From: Endozoicomonas sp. ISHI1
Lineage (GTDB): Bacteria > Pseudomonadota > Gammaproteobacteria > Pseudomonadales > Endozoicomonadaceae
Reading direction: 5' to 3'
Length of the DNA: 44,903 bases
Assembly: GCF_024606225.1 (NCBI RefSeq)
Contig: NZ_JAGRPU010000046.1
Coordinates: forward strand, 1-44,903
In this document: piece by piece, positions 26,329-38,200 of the stretch
How positions within the stretch are numbered: the first letter of the stretch is position 1
Layout: each line of letters starts with the position of its first letter
The notes under the pieces: generated by a model
The model's input: the letters and a program-made list of their open reading frames with translations, nothing else
What the model was told of the DNA's origin: nothing
Database searches by the model: none
Translations under genes and position numbers: made by a program

Positions 26329-29300
26329 TCAAAGTTCGTGGCGGGTATTCTTATCTTTATCAAGGTGAAGCTTCTCAACCTCAAGGTCAGTCCTTGCTGC
26401 TTTCACCGCAGCAGGGTTTTCGTCAGCCGCTGCAGCCCTTGACTCGAATAAAGCACCCAGAGTGTAGGAGTCAGGAATACTTTCTGCATGAGAAAACGAC
26501 CATTTAGGCACATTGTCCCTGAAGTATTTCTCCCAGCTATTCTCAAACATTTTCATTGTGCGATCACGGCGTTCACGGAACTGCAGATAATTTTCATGTC
26601 GAGTCCAGCCAGGCATTATGTTGCTTGCTTTAACATGGTTTGCATAGGCTTCATCGGTTTCATTAAAGCGCTGAGGCGAGGCAATAGCGGTACGTTTCAC
26701 ATAGTCAGATTCCGTTTCACCCACGCCTGTCCAGCGATTTATCTTGTCAAGACTCCGGCCCAGAGGGCCACCCAGCCATTGAGTAAGCATCTTGTTGTCG
26801 TTCATAAAGAAATCGTAAGTGAGACTCGAAGCCAGAGCGAATCCGAAGGTTTGGGCGTAGGTAAACCCTGATATCAGACCGTGGGCGTATGCTCCGACCG
26901 TGGCTACCGGACCCAGCACCAGTCCGGCTGTGGCCGAGGCCAGAGTCTTTATTTTTTGTGGTGTCACCCGGTGCAGCAGCGGTACCTGAACGCCTTGCCC
27001 GGAACTCATGGATGCCACTATTTCGGGCACCAGGCGGGAAATGCTGCGATACATCCGGGGGTTGGCGTTGTGCTGTCTTGCAAACAGCATGGAACCGGTT
27101 TTCAGTAGAACGACTGAGGAAGCAGCCTTGCCGAATGGCATCGCCAGCCCGCCCAGCTCTGCAAGTTGTTCAATTTCACTGTGGAATTTATAGTGTTGGG
27201 TTCGGTCAAGATCAAAGCTGTAGTGTTCCAACCAGTGCTGGAAAGGTATGCGCATCCTGTGCGTGTAATCACCCCTGTTGGTCAGGTCCAGAAGATAGAG
27301 GAACCACATGTTTGACAGCGACAGCAAGCCAGCCTTCAAGGCGGTATGGGCCACCAGCAGAGGTTTATAGCTGGAGTAGTACCAGGTGACCGCCTGTAAC
27401 AGGAAGGCTGAAGGTTTGGCCCAGTAGTCATTGAGCTGCTGTTCAACCGCTGCGGCATGAGCCTGCTTTAATGTGTCATGGATAGCCTGGAGCAGCTCTG
27501 ATTCAGACAAGCCAACGGCATTGGCGTAGGGTGCCAGGGTATCCTGAACATTGGCCAGAAATGCTGCCGACCTGCGACCATTTTCGAAGGCAATATCATC
27601 AAGCACATAGTTCGCGATGATAGCCGCTGCGTACTCTTTCATGCCGGCAACGGACTCTTTCATACCCGCCGGACAAGTTGCGGTCACGGTCACAGGAGCA
27701 AAGGCAATCCGCATGAATTGCTCAGCTCCTTCATCGGACAGTGCCCGGACAACGACTTTAAAGCGATGCACGTTGACGCCGTGTTTATAACCAAGGAAGT
27801 GCTCAAATTCATCCACTGTCTGATATCCATCGACACCTCTGATAGCCTTTAAGTAGTTCTCAAGTTCAGCCTTGCTGATCGCGCCTTCCCTCAGCAGAGC
27901 TATGATCTTGTTACCACTGGCAGAATGGCTAGCGAAGTATTCCGGGAAGCTTTCCAGATCCTCCGTTTCAGGCTCGACGAAGTGAATGTCTGTTTTGCCC
28001 ATGGCGCGAATTTCGTCCTTGAATTCTTGGGATCCTATTTTCATCTCATCCATGGCCTTGAGCGCAAGAATATCAACTTCATCCAGTGCATCCTCGGGCT
28101 GACCATACGGGGGCTGGACAGGGGATTTAGGAAAGGCGGTCTTCAGGCTCTTAAAAACTTCCACAATCCGACTGGCCTGTTTAAATGTCACTTTGTCGTC
28201 GGCATTTGCCTGTACGCGAATGGATGCAAATTCATCGTTAAAATTGAAAGCCGGAAGAAATGTCATTCCCTTATCGCTCTCCATTGTTGCTACGCGCAGG
28301 CCAATTGCGGCTTCCATAGCTTGTTTTTTGAGAGGGTGCTGCTGCATGAAGTCTTTGATATCGGTCAGAAGTTTTGCCTCTCTTGGTGAGTACAGGAAGG
28401 GACTGCTATCCCTGTCGTGCTCACGCTGGAATTCCGTGACCTGAGTGTACTTTTTTCTGGTAAGAGGCAGTTCACCCCATACTCCATCTTCATCGGTTGC
28501 CCGACCTTGGGTATCTGAATGGTCATTAACAGCAAGAATGTAATCAGCTTCTTCCAGCGAAGCGGGGTCGCCATTTATCCAGATGTGCAGATTTGTTTTG
28601 GCTTCCTGTTCCTTAATGATTTCATCCCGTATTTCGACACTGTATCCCAGCAGGTGTTTTATGATGTCCTCTGCTCGCTCTTCATTGGACTGCTCGTCAC
28701 CTGCAGACAGACCCAGCTCGCTCTGAAATTGTTTCATTGCCCGATTGAGCTCCACGTCGTCTTCATCCGAGGTCTCTTGGAGATACGCATCCATATCGCG
28801 TTTAGTCTTCTCCAGGACATTTTTAGCTTCTTTTACTGCTAGCCTGGCTCTGGCTACCTCACGTTCAAGTACGTATCGGGGATTTAGTTTCAGCTGAGCT
28901 ATTTGCCTGTCAAGCTCATTCTCAATGACTGCGGTACGCTCATTAATGGTAGGCTGACCCACTTTGTGAATTTCTCGAGTCAGTTTTACGAGTGTTTCTT
29001 CAATGAGAGTGATCTGATCATCCACACAGGCATTATTTTTATAGTCTTTAATGTTGAGTTGATGAGCAATTTCATTGTTTGTATCTCTTGATAAACCTTC
29101 ATCTTCATAGCGGTGGAATACTTTGAACCTTAATTCCGAAATTCTGGCCAGTAGGGCATCCACCTGATTTTGCACGCTGGCGTCTTTTTCTAATTCTACT
29201 TCCAGATTATCGGCCACTTTAGCAATTAAAGCCTTGTTCCTTTCCCTGGCAGCAGCATTTTCACTCCTGTCGATGCCCAGATCGTCCTCTAAAGCCTGAA

Positions 29301-32100
29301 GCATCAGATTCTGTCGTCCTTTGGCTAGCTGATCTGCATGTTCGACATAAAGGGTAAGATGAGAATAAAGCAGGAGCTTCTCAAGTTTACCTTTCCTTTT
29401 TTTGTAATCAGCAGGTTTGGTATCTTCTCTCCAGAGGGCATGATACTGATGCTCCGTTATTTTTTCGATGACATCATCGTCTTCAAGTTTTATACGAACC
29501 CTGTCAAGTCGTTCCAGTTTGTTATCACTTTCACTGACCTGGATCTCGAGTATTTCTTCTGCGGTTTTCAGTACATCCAGCGCCTCTTCCTCTGCCCGCT
29601 GTCTGGCCTCTGAGAGGTATGTCTGAATTTTCTCAGAAATCGCGTTACGACGATAATACACATCGCCCTCGCTATCGAGGTCAACCATGTTCAGGGTTTT
29701 TTCTACAGCGGTCAGCTTCCGAAGTATTTTAGGACGGAGGCTTGATGTTCTGATGTCTTCCAGTTTTTTTTCGAAGCCTGCAAGATAGATGAACATATTG
29801 AATACTGATTTTTCCAGGACGTTCTGGTTCTCTTCTGTGCTGTCTTCACTCAGTCTAATACCAAGAATCTCTGCCAGAGCATTTTGCCTGGCCTCGGGGT
29901 AAGAATGATCTTGACCATACATTTGCTTCATTGTATGGAGCAGGATGTCTTTTTGAATATCCATTGCCTTGATTTTCTGAAGCAGCTGTTCTTGCTGAGC
30001 GTCAACATTTGCATTGGTATCAAAATTTTTAATGTTTAAATCTGCGGCAATGGTTGCATAGCGAGCTTTGATTGCAGCTGCATTTCCAGCTTCTGTGATG
30101 GTTTTCTGAAGGAGGTGTTGTTGGATCAGAGCTTTCTGCTGTTCAAGGTGCTGCAGAATGGCCTGGTGACGGACTTGCGGGGCATCTTCGTCGTCAGGAA
30201 TCAGGCCGAGCTTACTTTCCAGGTTGGCCAGTCTCTCCGGAGCCTCCTCGTCGGCCAGTTCTGTCTTATGTTGTATATGCTGTTGAACAGACTGAAAGCG
30301 GGCAACAAGATCGTTTTCATTGTCCGGAGTCATACCGAACTGATTTTCAAGAGCTGCCAGTTTTGTCATTATAATTCCATAATCAGGCTGTTCTGTTGCA
30401 GCAAAGGTTGTAGCCAACGCCTGCGTGATTTCATGAATTTTCTTTCTGAAAATTTTGGCTTGTTCTTCTGATGACTGGATATCATCCCAGTTATCAATAC
30501 CAAGTTCTGTTGCCGCTTCGCGAATTAATTTTTCGTTAAGTGTGCCCGGTCTGGCATGTTTTGCCCGCAGCTTCTCCAGGTTCCTGGATAACTCAAGCAG
30601 CTGTCTGGTCATGTCGGTCATCACTCTGGCAGTAAACTCTTCGTCTTTTTCGGGATCGATCTGCGCTTGTTTGATATCGCCGACAACGGGTATCACTTTC
30701 CGAATATGCTGTAAAAAGTGTGGGTTCATCAGAAGTTTTTTAAGTACGGGTTTGAAGCCAAAGTGTTCTTCGAGTTGCTTATACATCCGGGTTTGCGTGA
30801 TGACTGATGAAGCGGCTCTGATGTGTTCCAGTGTGAACTCATATTGACGTTTATATGGTTTATTTGGAGTAGCCAGCGCCAATGCCTGCTGGAGGGATTC
30901 GTAATTTGCAAGGGAACGCACCGCCAGTTTATCTTCGTTAGAAAGCATCGTCGGTTGATCTTTGTTAACGCCGATATCGTGTCGTGCAACAATCTCCTCC
31001 AGCAGTGCCATCTGCCTGCTTCGGATGACGAACTCGTAGCTTTTGATCTTATGTTTGAGAAGCTCTGTTATGCCTGCAGGGGCGCGATTATTAACCCCAG
31101 CTTCTGCCCAGAGTTTGTAGAGGGTTTCTACAAAAGCGACGTCATCCGGATTTGGCATCTGACCATGAAAAACAATATCCTCCCCCGGAGCTTCTGTTAT
31201 TTCCAACTTTGGATAACCTGCAGGCACAGGATAAACCTGTGTGTCATCCTCGACGTGTACAACATAGCCGACGGGTTTGTTGTGTGCCAATAGTTCGTTT
31301 AGCACCTGCTGTTGCAGGTCCTCCTTCAGGAGATGAACCTGGATGTAGGCAGAGGCCGCAGCTGCCAGGAGAGCCTCATCATTGATAAAGAGTGATTGAC
31401 CCAGACGTTGCAGTTCAGGGGGCTGATCGCCCGAAGCGATAAGACGCATGAAGGTACGCTCATTCACTTCAACTTTTTCAACTTCAATGGTGGCAAGGGC
31501 AACGAAGTGATCACTTGAGCCGAGGTTTCCTGCTCTTGCACCGGCAGCTTTCAAAACGTCAGACAGTTGCTGGGGGCTGGCGATTTTCGTTAACGGTTCT
31601 AATGATGAACAAAATAATTGATGACGAGTAACCTTAACTGAATCCCGATCGGTCATTCCGCCTCTGACTTCAATGACCAGTTTCTTTTCCTCGAGGTTAT
31701 GGGTAAACCTGAAGACGCCCTCATCACCTACCTTGAGAACTTTGGTATATTTCTGAGCAACGTCATTCTCGTCTGTTTCAAACTGATCAACACTGGAAAC
31801 GCCTTCATCAATACCATAAAGAATTTCTGTAAAGCTCATACCTCCGGGAGGGATAGAGTCGGTACTTTCTGAAAGCTCATAAGGGTAGGTGGTGGTAATA
31901 GATTTGGGTATTGTCTGCTGGTCATCAGCTAAAGTTGGCTGAACTATGACCTCACTACGAGTATACTCAAAACCTCCATTGCCCGGAATATAGGCAGATA
32001 TCTTCAGTTTGCGAACGGCCTGTGCCTCTGTACTCATGATGGAAGAGCTGATTGCAATCGCCACTGCAAGACTTAGTGCATTGGGGCAGGTGTTTGACAT
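26329..32100 (-). CDS. Giant secreted protein, paralog B (1923 aa)
   Basis: Same plan as paralog A: signal peptide (MSTEAQA cleavage region), conserved N-terminal domain, charged helical middle, conserved C-terminal domain with the hydrophobic Gly/Ala stretch. The middle is longer than in A and carries extra modules of the type LGIDNWDD, LENQFGMTPDNENDL, LESKLGLIPDDEDA, LNIKNFDTNANVDAQ, each followed by an amphipathic helix. The C-terminal tail is intact and ends DKNTRHEL. AAGG lies 7 nt before the ATG, slightly weaker than the GAGG of its siblings. Only 142 bp separate it from paralog C because of a spacer deletion. Function unknown. Confidence 0.9.
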   Translation of the reverse strand: MSNTCPNALSLAVAIAISSSIMSTEAQAVRKLKISAYIPGNGGFEYTRSEVIVQPTLADDQQTIPKSITTTYPYELSESTDSIPPGGMSFTEILYGIDEGVSSVDQFETDENDVAQKYTKVLKVGDEGVFRFTHNLEEKKLVIEVRGGMTDRDSVKVTRHQLFCSSLEPLTKIASPQQLSDVLKAAGARAGNLGSSDHFVALATIEVEKVEVNERTFMRLIASGDQPPELQRLGQSLFINDEALLAAAASAYIQVHLLKEDLQQQVLNELLAHNKPVGYVVHVEDDTQVYPVPAGYPKLEITEAPGEDIVFHGQMPNPDDVAFVETLYKLWAEAGVNNRAPAGITELLKHKIKSYEFVIRSRQMALLEEIVARHDIGVNKDQPTMLSNEDKLAVRSLANYESLQQALALATPNKPYKRQYEFTLEHIRAASSVITQTRMYKQLEEHFGFKPVLKKLLMNPHFLQHIRKVIPVVGDIKQAQIDPEKDEEFTARVMTDMTRQLLELSRNLEKLRAKHARPGTLNEKLIREAATELGIDNWDDIQSSEEQAKIFRKKIHEITQALATTFAATEQPDYGIIMTKLAALENQFGMTPDNENDLVARFQSVQQHIQHKTELADEEAPERLANLESKLGLIPDDEDAPQVRHQAILQHLEQQKALIQQHLLQKTITEAGNAAAIKARYATIAADLNIKNFDTNANVDAQQEQLLQKIKAMDIQKDILLHTMKQMYGQDHSYPEARQNALAEILGIRLSEDSTEENQNVLEKSVFNMFIYLAGFEKKLEDIRTSSLRPKILRKLTAVEKTLNMVDLDSEGDVYYRRNAISEKIQTYLSEARQRAEEEALDVLKTAEEILEIQVSESDNKLERLDRVRIKLEDDDVIEKITEHQYHALWREDTKPADYKKRKGKLEKLLLYSHLTLYVEHADQLAKGRQNLMLQALEDDLGIDRSENAAARERNKALIAKVADNLEVELEKDASVQNQVDALLARISELRFKVFHRYEDEGLSRDTNNEIAHQLNIKDYKNNACVDDQITLIEETLVKLTREIHKVGQPTINERTAVIENELDRQIAQLKLNPRYVLEREVARARLAVKEAKNVLEKTKRDMDAYLQETSDEDDVELNRAMKQFQSELGLSAGDEQSNEERAEDIIKHLLGYSVEIRDEIIKEQEAKTNLHIWINGDPASLEEADYILAVNDHSDTQGRATDEDGVWGELPLTRKKYTQVTEFQREHDRDSSPFLYSPREAKLLTDIKDFMQQHPLKKQAMEAAIGLRVATMESDKGMTFLPAFNFNDEFASIRVQANADDKVTFKQASRIVEVFKSLKTAFPKSPVQPPYGQPEDALDEVDILALKAMDEMKIGSQEFKDEIRAMGKTDIHFVEPETEDLESFPEYFASHSASGNKIIALLREGAISKAELENYLKAIRGVDGYQTVDEFEHFLGYKHGVNVHRFKVVVRALSDEGAEQFMRIAFAPVTVTATCPAGMKESVAGMKEYAAAIIANYVLDDIAFENGRRSAAFLANVQDTLAPYANAVGLSESELLQAIHDTLKQAHAAAVEQQLNDYWAKPSAFLLQAVTWYYSSYKPLLVAHTALKAGLLSLSNMWFLYLLDLTNRGDYTHRMRIPFQHWLEHYSFDLDRTQHYKFHSEIEQLAELGGLAMPFGKAASSVVLLKTGSMLFARQHNANPRMYRSISRLVPEIVASMSSGQGVQVPLLHRVTPQKIKTLASATAGLVLGPVATVGAYAHGLISGFTYAQTFGFALASSLTYDFFMNDNKMLTQWLGGPLGRSLDKINRWTGVGETESDYVKRTAIASPQRFNETDEAYANHVKASNIMPGWTRHENYLQFRERRDRTMKMFENSWEKYFRDNVPKWSFSHAESIPDSYTLGALFESRAAAADENPAAVKAARTDLEVEKLHLDKDKNTRHEL

Positions 32101-32242
32101 TTTAAAACCTTAGAGCTGAATACTTTTATTACTGTGAAAAGTGATTGTCATACCTGGCGAGGAAGCAACTTACGATGGTTTATGGCTGTCAATCGCTCGT
32201 GGCTGTTCCGGTAAGCTTTTGTACGAATTTAGTTCACAGAAT
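32101..32242. other. Shortened spacer between giant paralogs C and B
   Basis: 142 bp. It keeps the start-proximal block and one 40-bp motif (from 32207), whose last bases run into the stop codon of paralog C at 32243. About 110 bp present in the other spacers are missing. Confidence 0.65.
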
Positions 32243-35200
32243 TCAAAGTTCGTCCTGCGTCTTCTTATCTTTATCAAGGTGAAGCTTCTCAACCTTGAGA
32301 CCAGCCGGTGCTGCTTTCACCGCTGCGGGGTTTTCCTCAGCCGCTATAGCCCTTGATTCAAATAAAGCACCCAGAGTGTAGGAGTAAGGAATACTTTCTG
32401 CATGAGAAAACGACCATCTGGGCACATTGTCCCTGAAGTATTGCTCCCAGCTATTCTCAAACATCTTCATTGTGCGATCACGGCGTTCACGAAACTGCAG
32501 ATAATTTTCATGTCGAGTCCAGCCATGCGTCGCGTCGCTTGCTTTAACACGGTTTGTATAGGCTTCATCGGTTTCATTGAAGCGCTGAGGCGAGGCAATA
32601 GCGGTGCGTTTTACATAATCATCTTGCGTTTCACCTACGCCTCTCCAGCGGTTGATCTTGTCAAGACTTCGGCCCATAGGTCCGCCCAGCCATTGGGTGA
32701 GCATTTTGTTGTCATTCATGAAAAAGTCGAAAGTGAGACTGGATGCCAGAGCGAATCCGAAGGTTTGAGCATAGGTGAACCCGGATATAAGGCCGTGGGC
32801 GTATGCTCCGACAGTGGCTACCGGACCCAGCACCAGACCGGCTGTGGCCGAGGCCAGGGTTTTCACTTTTTGTGGTGTCACCCGGTGCAGCAGCGGTACC
32901 TGAACGCCTTGTCCGGAACCCATGGATTTCACTATTTCAGGCACCAGACGGGAAATGCTGCGATACATCTGAGGATTGGCATGGTGCTGTCTGGCAAACA
33001 GCACAGGGCCCATTCTCAGAAGAATGACTGAAGAAGCAGCTTTGCCCAATGGCATGGCCAGCCCGCCCACTTCAGAGACTTGTTCAATCCCGTCGTGGCA
33101 GGCATATTGGTGGGTGCGGTCAAGATCAACACCATAGTGTTCCAGCCAGTGCTGGAAAGGTGTGAGTATTCTGTGCGTGTAATCACCCCTGTTGGTCAGG
33201 TCCAGAAGGTAGAGGAACACCATGCCTGACAGGGACAGTTTGGCAGCATTCCGGGCGTTAGTGATTGCCAGCAGAGGTTTGTAGCTGGAGTAGTACCAGG
33301 TGACAGGCTGAACCAGAAAGGCTGAAGGTTTTACCCAGTAATCATTGAGCTGCCATTCAACCGCTGCGGCATGAGTCTGCATCAATGTGTCATGGATAGC
33401 CTTGATCAGCTCTGATTCAGACAGGCCAGCAGCATTGGCGTAACGCGTCAGGGTATCCTGAACATTGGCAAGAAATGCTGCCGTCCTGCGGCCATTGTCA
33501 AAGGCAATATCATCCAGCACGTAGTTGGCGATGACAGCTGCTGCATACTCTTTCATACCGGCAACAGACTCTTTCATACCTGTCGGGCCGGTTGCAGTCG
33601 GGGTCACAGGAATAAAGGCGCTCTGCATAAATTCCTCAGCACCCTTATCGGACAGCATCTGGACGAGCTTCCTGAACTGGGGCACATGGACACCGTGTTT
33701 GCTGCCAATAAAGTGTTCAAATTCGCCCATTGCCGTATAAACACCGGCACCTCTGACGGCCTTCAGGTAGTGTTCAAGTTCAACTTTGCTGATCAGGCCT
33801 TCACGGAGCAAAGTGATTATATTGTAACCACTGGCAGAATGGCTGGCGAAGTATTCCGGGAAGCCTTTCAGGCCCCCTTGTTCATGCTCGACGAAGTGAA
33901 TGAATGTTTTGCCCATGCCGCGAATCAGGTCGTCGTATTGTTGGGGCCCTTTTTTTGTCTGATAGATGGCCCATAGCGACAAAGTCAGGACATGTGAGAG
34001 AGCACTCTGAGGTCGATCTGCTATTGGCTCGAGAGTGGATTCCGGGAAGACCTTCAGGCTCTTGAAAGTTTCCACCATCCGACTGGCCTGTTCAAACGTC
34101 AGTTTGTCTCCGATCTGTGCCTGCAAGCGAATCGCAGCAAATCCATCGTCAAAATGCAAAGTCGGAAGCAACAGTGTTTGCTTACCGCTGGCAACTGCTG
34201 CTTCTCTCAGGCCAATTGCAGCTTCCAGGGCTTGTTTTTTGAGAGGATGTTGCTGGGTGAACTCGTGGATAGTGTTCAGAACCTGTACCTGTTTCGGCGT
34301 GTACTGGAAGGGGCCAGGGTCACTCTCGACGGCTTGCTCTGCTGCCTTCAGGACTCCCTTCATTCTCTCAATGTCTGTTTTCCTGTATTCAATATTATTT
34401 TGCAAATGATTCTGTTCCTGAATCAGGTGTCTGACAGTGCCACCATAGCCATCGTTTCCACCTATTTGTACCTGTCTGTTTCTCAGGGCATTAAGCCGTT
34501 GTTCATGGGTGTCAGCAGGAGCTGGTTTAAGACCCATAGCTTTTTCGGTGGCTTCAAGAAGCGCATTATGATCCGCCAAGTCTTGTTTTGCATTGGATAA
34601 AGCCTCACTTTTGCGGCTCAGGGCTAAAGACAGCTGAGCTATTTCGAGATTGGGTAAGGCTTTAATCAACTCATCGCTGGTTCCAAATTCGATCTCCTTT
34701 TGCTTGCGAATCATATCCGCTTGTGCAAGAGCCTCTTCAGTCATTGCATTGGCTACATTCATACTTTTTCTGTCGTGTTCACGCAGTAAGTCTCTGAGCT
34801 GAGCGTACTTTTTCCTGTTGTAAAGCAGTTTACCCAATGCTTCACTGAATTTATTTTGACCATCAGAATCTGTATAGCGTGCAATGGCAATCAAGTAATC
34901 AGATGCTTCCTCCAGACCGGTGTCACCTGTTATCTGGATATTCAGACCTGATTTGATTCCCAGTTCCTCAAGGATTTCATCTCGTTTTTCTGCGCTGCAT
35001 TCCAGCAGGAAATGCCTGATGTCTTTCAGTCGCTCTTCAGTGGTTTGCTCGTCACTTGCAGCCAGGCCTAACTCGATCTGAGCTTCTTTCATTCTCTGGT
35101 TGAGAGCTGCGTTTTCTTTATCCGGGATATGTTGGAGGTCAGCACGGTTCCCCGCAAATATCAGGTGTTCGCCACGAAGCTCTTTCAGGTTGCGATGAAT

Positions 35201-38200
35201 AGCTGCCAGTTCATTTTCAGCATTTTTAATTGCTCCTCTGGCTGTGGCGGCATCACGATCAAGGACAAATCGGGGCTTAGGCCCCAAGCGAGCCATTTGC
35301 CTGTCCAGCTCATTTTCAATGGCTGCGATACGCTCATCAACCTCAGGCTGACCGGCTTTAAACACTTCTTCATCCAAGTGTTCAAGTTTTGCCTTAATCA
35401 GGCTGTTCTGCTCGTCTATACCGGCATCAACTCTAAAGTCCCTAAGCTCGAGTTGATCAGCCATTTGATTGTTTCTGATTCTTTTGACACCCTCATCGTC
35501 ATAAGTTTCGTTTACTTCTTTCATTAGTTCCTTAATTCTGTCTCTTAGAGCATGCTGCTGGTCGAACAGATTGGCATCGTCTGCAAACCCTATCTGCAGA
35601 TCACTGGCCAGTTTAGCTATGAAATTTTTTCCTCTTTCTTTAGCGGCAGGATATTCATGATGTAAGATATTCAGTGCGACCTCCAGATCGATAAGATAAA
35701 TTGCCTGTCGTATTCTGGCTCGCTGATCCGATTCTTCGTTTAAAGAGTTGAGAAGATCATGAATGCCAGAGAGTAAGACGTCCACCTGCATCGGACTCCC
35801 CTCCGGAGCGGGTCTGTCAGTTGCAACACGGAGGAGCCTGTCCATGTCAGCCAACTGGTCATTTGAGACATTACCGCTATCAAGTCTTGCACGAACCCTT
35901 GCCAGTTTTGCTGCCTTGCCATCACTTTCACTGATTCTGACTCTGATACCGAGTCTGTCTTCCAGCAGTTGCAGTATGATCGAGACCTGTGCCTCTTGCC
36001 GCAGTCTGGCTTCACTGACGTATAAGCGTATGTCTTCAGAAACGAGCTGACGATTGAGATACACATCGTCCCTTTCATTGATGTGACTCTTATCTCCCAG
36101 AGCTTTTTCCATGGCACGAAGTGTCTCAAAAACTTCAGGCAAGGCTTTGGACTGACCAGGTGTGTTGATGTCTTTCAGTTGTTCTTCCAGTGCTGCATTC
36201 TTGAGAAGCGTGGTATGAATGGTTGACTTCAGGACATTGATGTCTTCTGTTGCGATGCCCTCGTTAAGCTCACTCAGATCAGCGATTTCTTGTTTGACAT
36301 TCATTGTCTTAATTTTTTCAGCCCGATCTTTGGTATCTTTTTTGATGGTCTGTTGCTGAAAACGTTCCTGACCGGCCTGAGCTGCCTGCTGCTTCGGGTG
36401 CTTTCGAATGGCCCGGGAACGGACTTCCGGACCCTTTTCGATATCCTGGTCCAGACTGAGCCGATGTTGAATCCTGGTCAGAAGTTTGTGGATTCCAGCA
36501 TCGGTCATTTCTGTCTTTTGTTGCAGGTGCTGGTACTGCTGAATGGACTGACAGCGGGCTACCAGATCGTTTTCATCCACCGGAGTAATACCGAACCGGT
36601 CTTCAATGGCTGCCAGTTTTGCTTTTACAGCCTCAGGACCAGGCTGTCCTGTTGCGGCAAATGTTGCGGCCACTGATTGGTGCATTTCATGAATGTTTTT
36701 TCTGATAAGTCTGACTTGTTCTTCTGCTGGCTGGGTACCATCCCAGTTGTCAATACCAAGCACCTCTGCCAGTTGAGTGTTGTGAGCTATGCTGGCTTCT
36801 TCTCTGGCGTCAAGGAGTTGTCGTTGCAGATACGGGATTCGTTCGACTTCATACTGAAGTTTCTGTGACTGTTCTTCCAGTTCTTTCGCCACTTTACGAA
36901 TCAGTGCGAGCTTATCCCCGGCCTGTTGCTTAAGTTGAAGTGCTCTGAGTTTTTCCTCTTCACTGGCATTGGCTGTCTCCGATACAAGCTCTAAATGGTT
37001 TTTAACCCGGATCAGTTCGCTTTTTTTGACCAGGTGCTCTTGCAGCTGTCTTTCCCACTCAACCATTTGTCTGGCCGTGTCGCTCACGACTTTGGCAGCA
37101 AACTGTTCGTCGTGGTTAAAAACATCGAGCTGTGATTCGTCGACAACGGGTATATGACTCATAATACCGTTAACAAAATTCTGATTGATCAGGAGGTCTT
37201 TAAGTGCAGGCTTGAAGCTGAAGTGTTTTGTGAGTTGAATCTGCAACCAGGTTGGTGTGATGACAGTTGAACTGGCTCTGACATGCTCTGGTGTGAATTC
37301 AAATTCAACTGCTTGAGCTGGCATGGCACTGGACAATGCCTGCTGAAGAAATTCGTAGTAGGAAAGCGCATGCACTGCCAGTTTATCCTGGTCTGTAAGC
37401 GTCGTCGGCTGATCTTTGCCAGCTCCGGCATCGTGCCGTGCAACAAACTCCTCCAACAGTGCCATCTGCCTGCTTAGAATGGCGAACTGGTAGCCTTTGA
37501 CCTTATGTTTTTTAACCCGTGTCGCAGCAGCAGCGGGGTTATTCTCCCCGGCTTCTAACCAAAGTTTATGGAGGTTTTCTACAAAGGCGATATCATGGGG
37601 ATTCGGATTCTGACCATGGAAAACAATAACCTCTCCGGAAGCTTCTGCTACTTCCAGCTTTGGATAGCCCTCAGGCACAGGATAAACCTGTGTGTCATCC
37701 TCGACGTGAACAACATAGCCGACAGGTTTGCTGTGTGCCAACAGATCATTAAGGGCCTGCTGTTGTATATCCCCTTCCAGGACATGAACCTGAACATAGG
37801 CAGAGGTGGCTGCCGCCAGCAGGGCTTCATCATTGACAAAGAGTGATTGACCCAGACGTTGCAGTGCAGGGGGCTGATCGCCCGAAGCGATAAGACGCAT
37901 GAAGGTACGCCCATTCACTTCAACTTTTTCTACTTCAATGGTGGCAAGGGGAACATAGTGATCACTTGCGCCGAGGTTTCCTGCCCTGTCACCGACACCC
38001 TCCAGCAAAAATGCCAGTTGTACCGGGTTGGCGATTTTCGTTGACAGCTCTAATGATTGGATGCCAACCAATTGATCACGAACAGCCTTAACTGAATCCT
38101 GATCGGTCATTCCACCTCTGACTTCAATGACCAGTTCCTTTTCTTCAAGGTTATGGGTGAACCTGAAGAATCCTTCATCACCCACCTTCAGGACTTTGGT

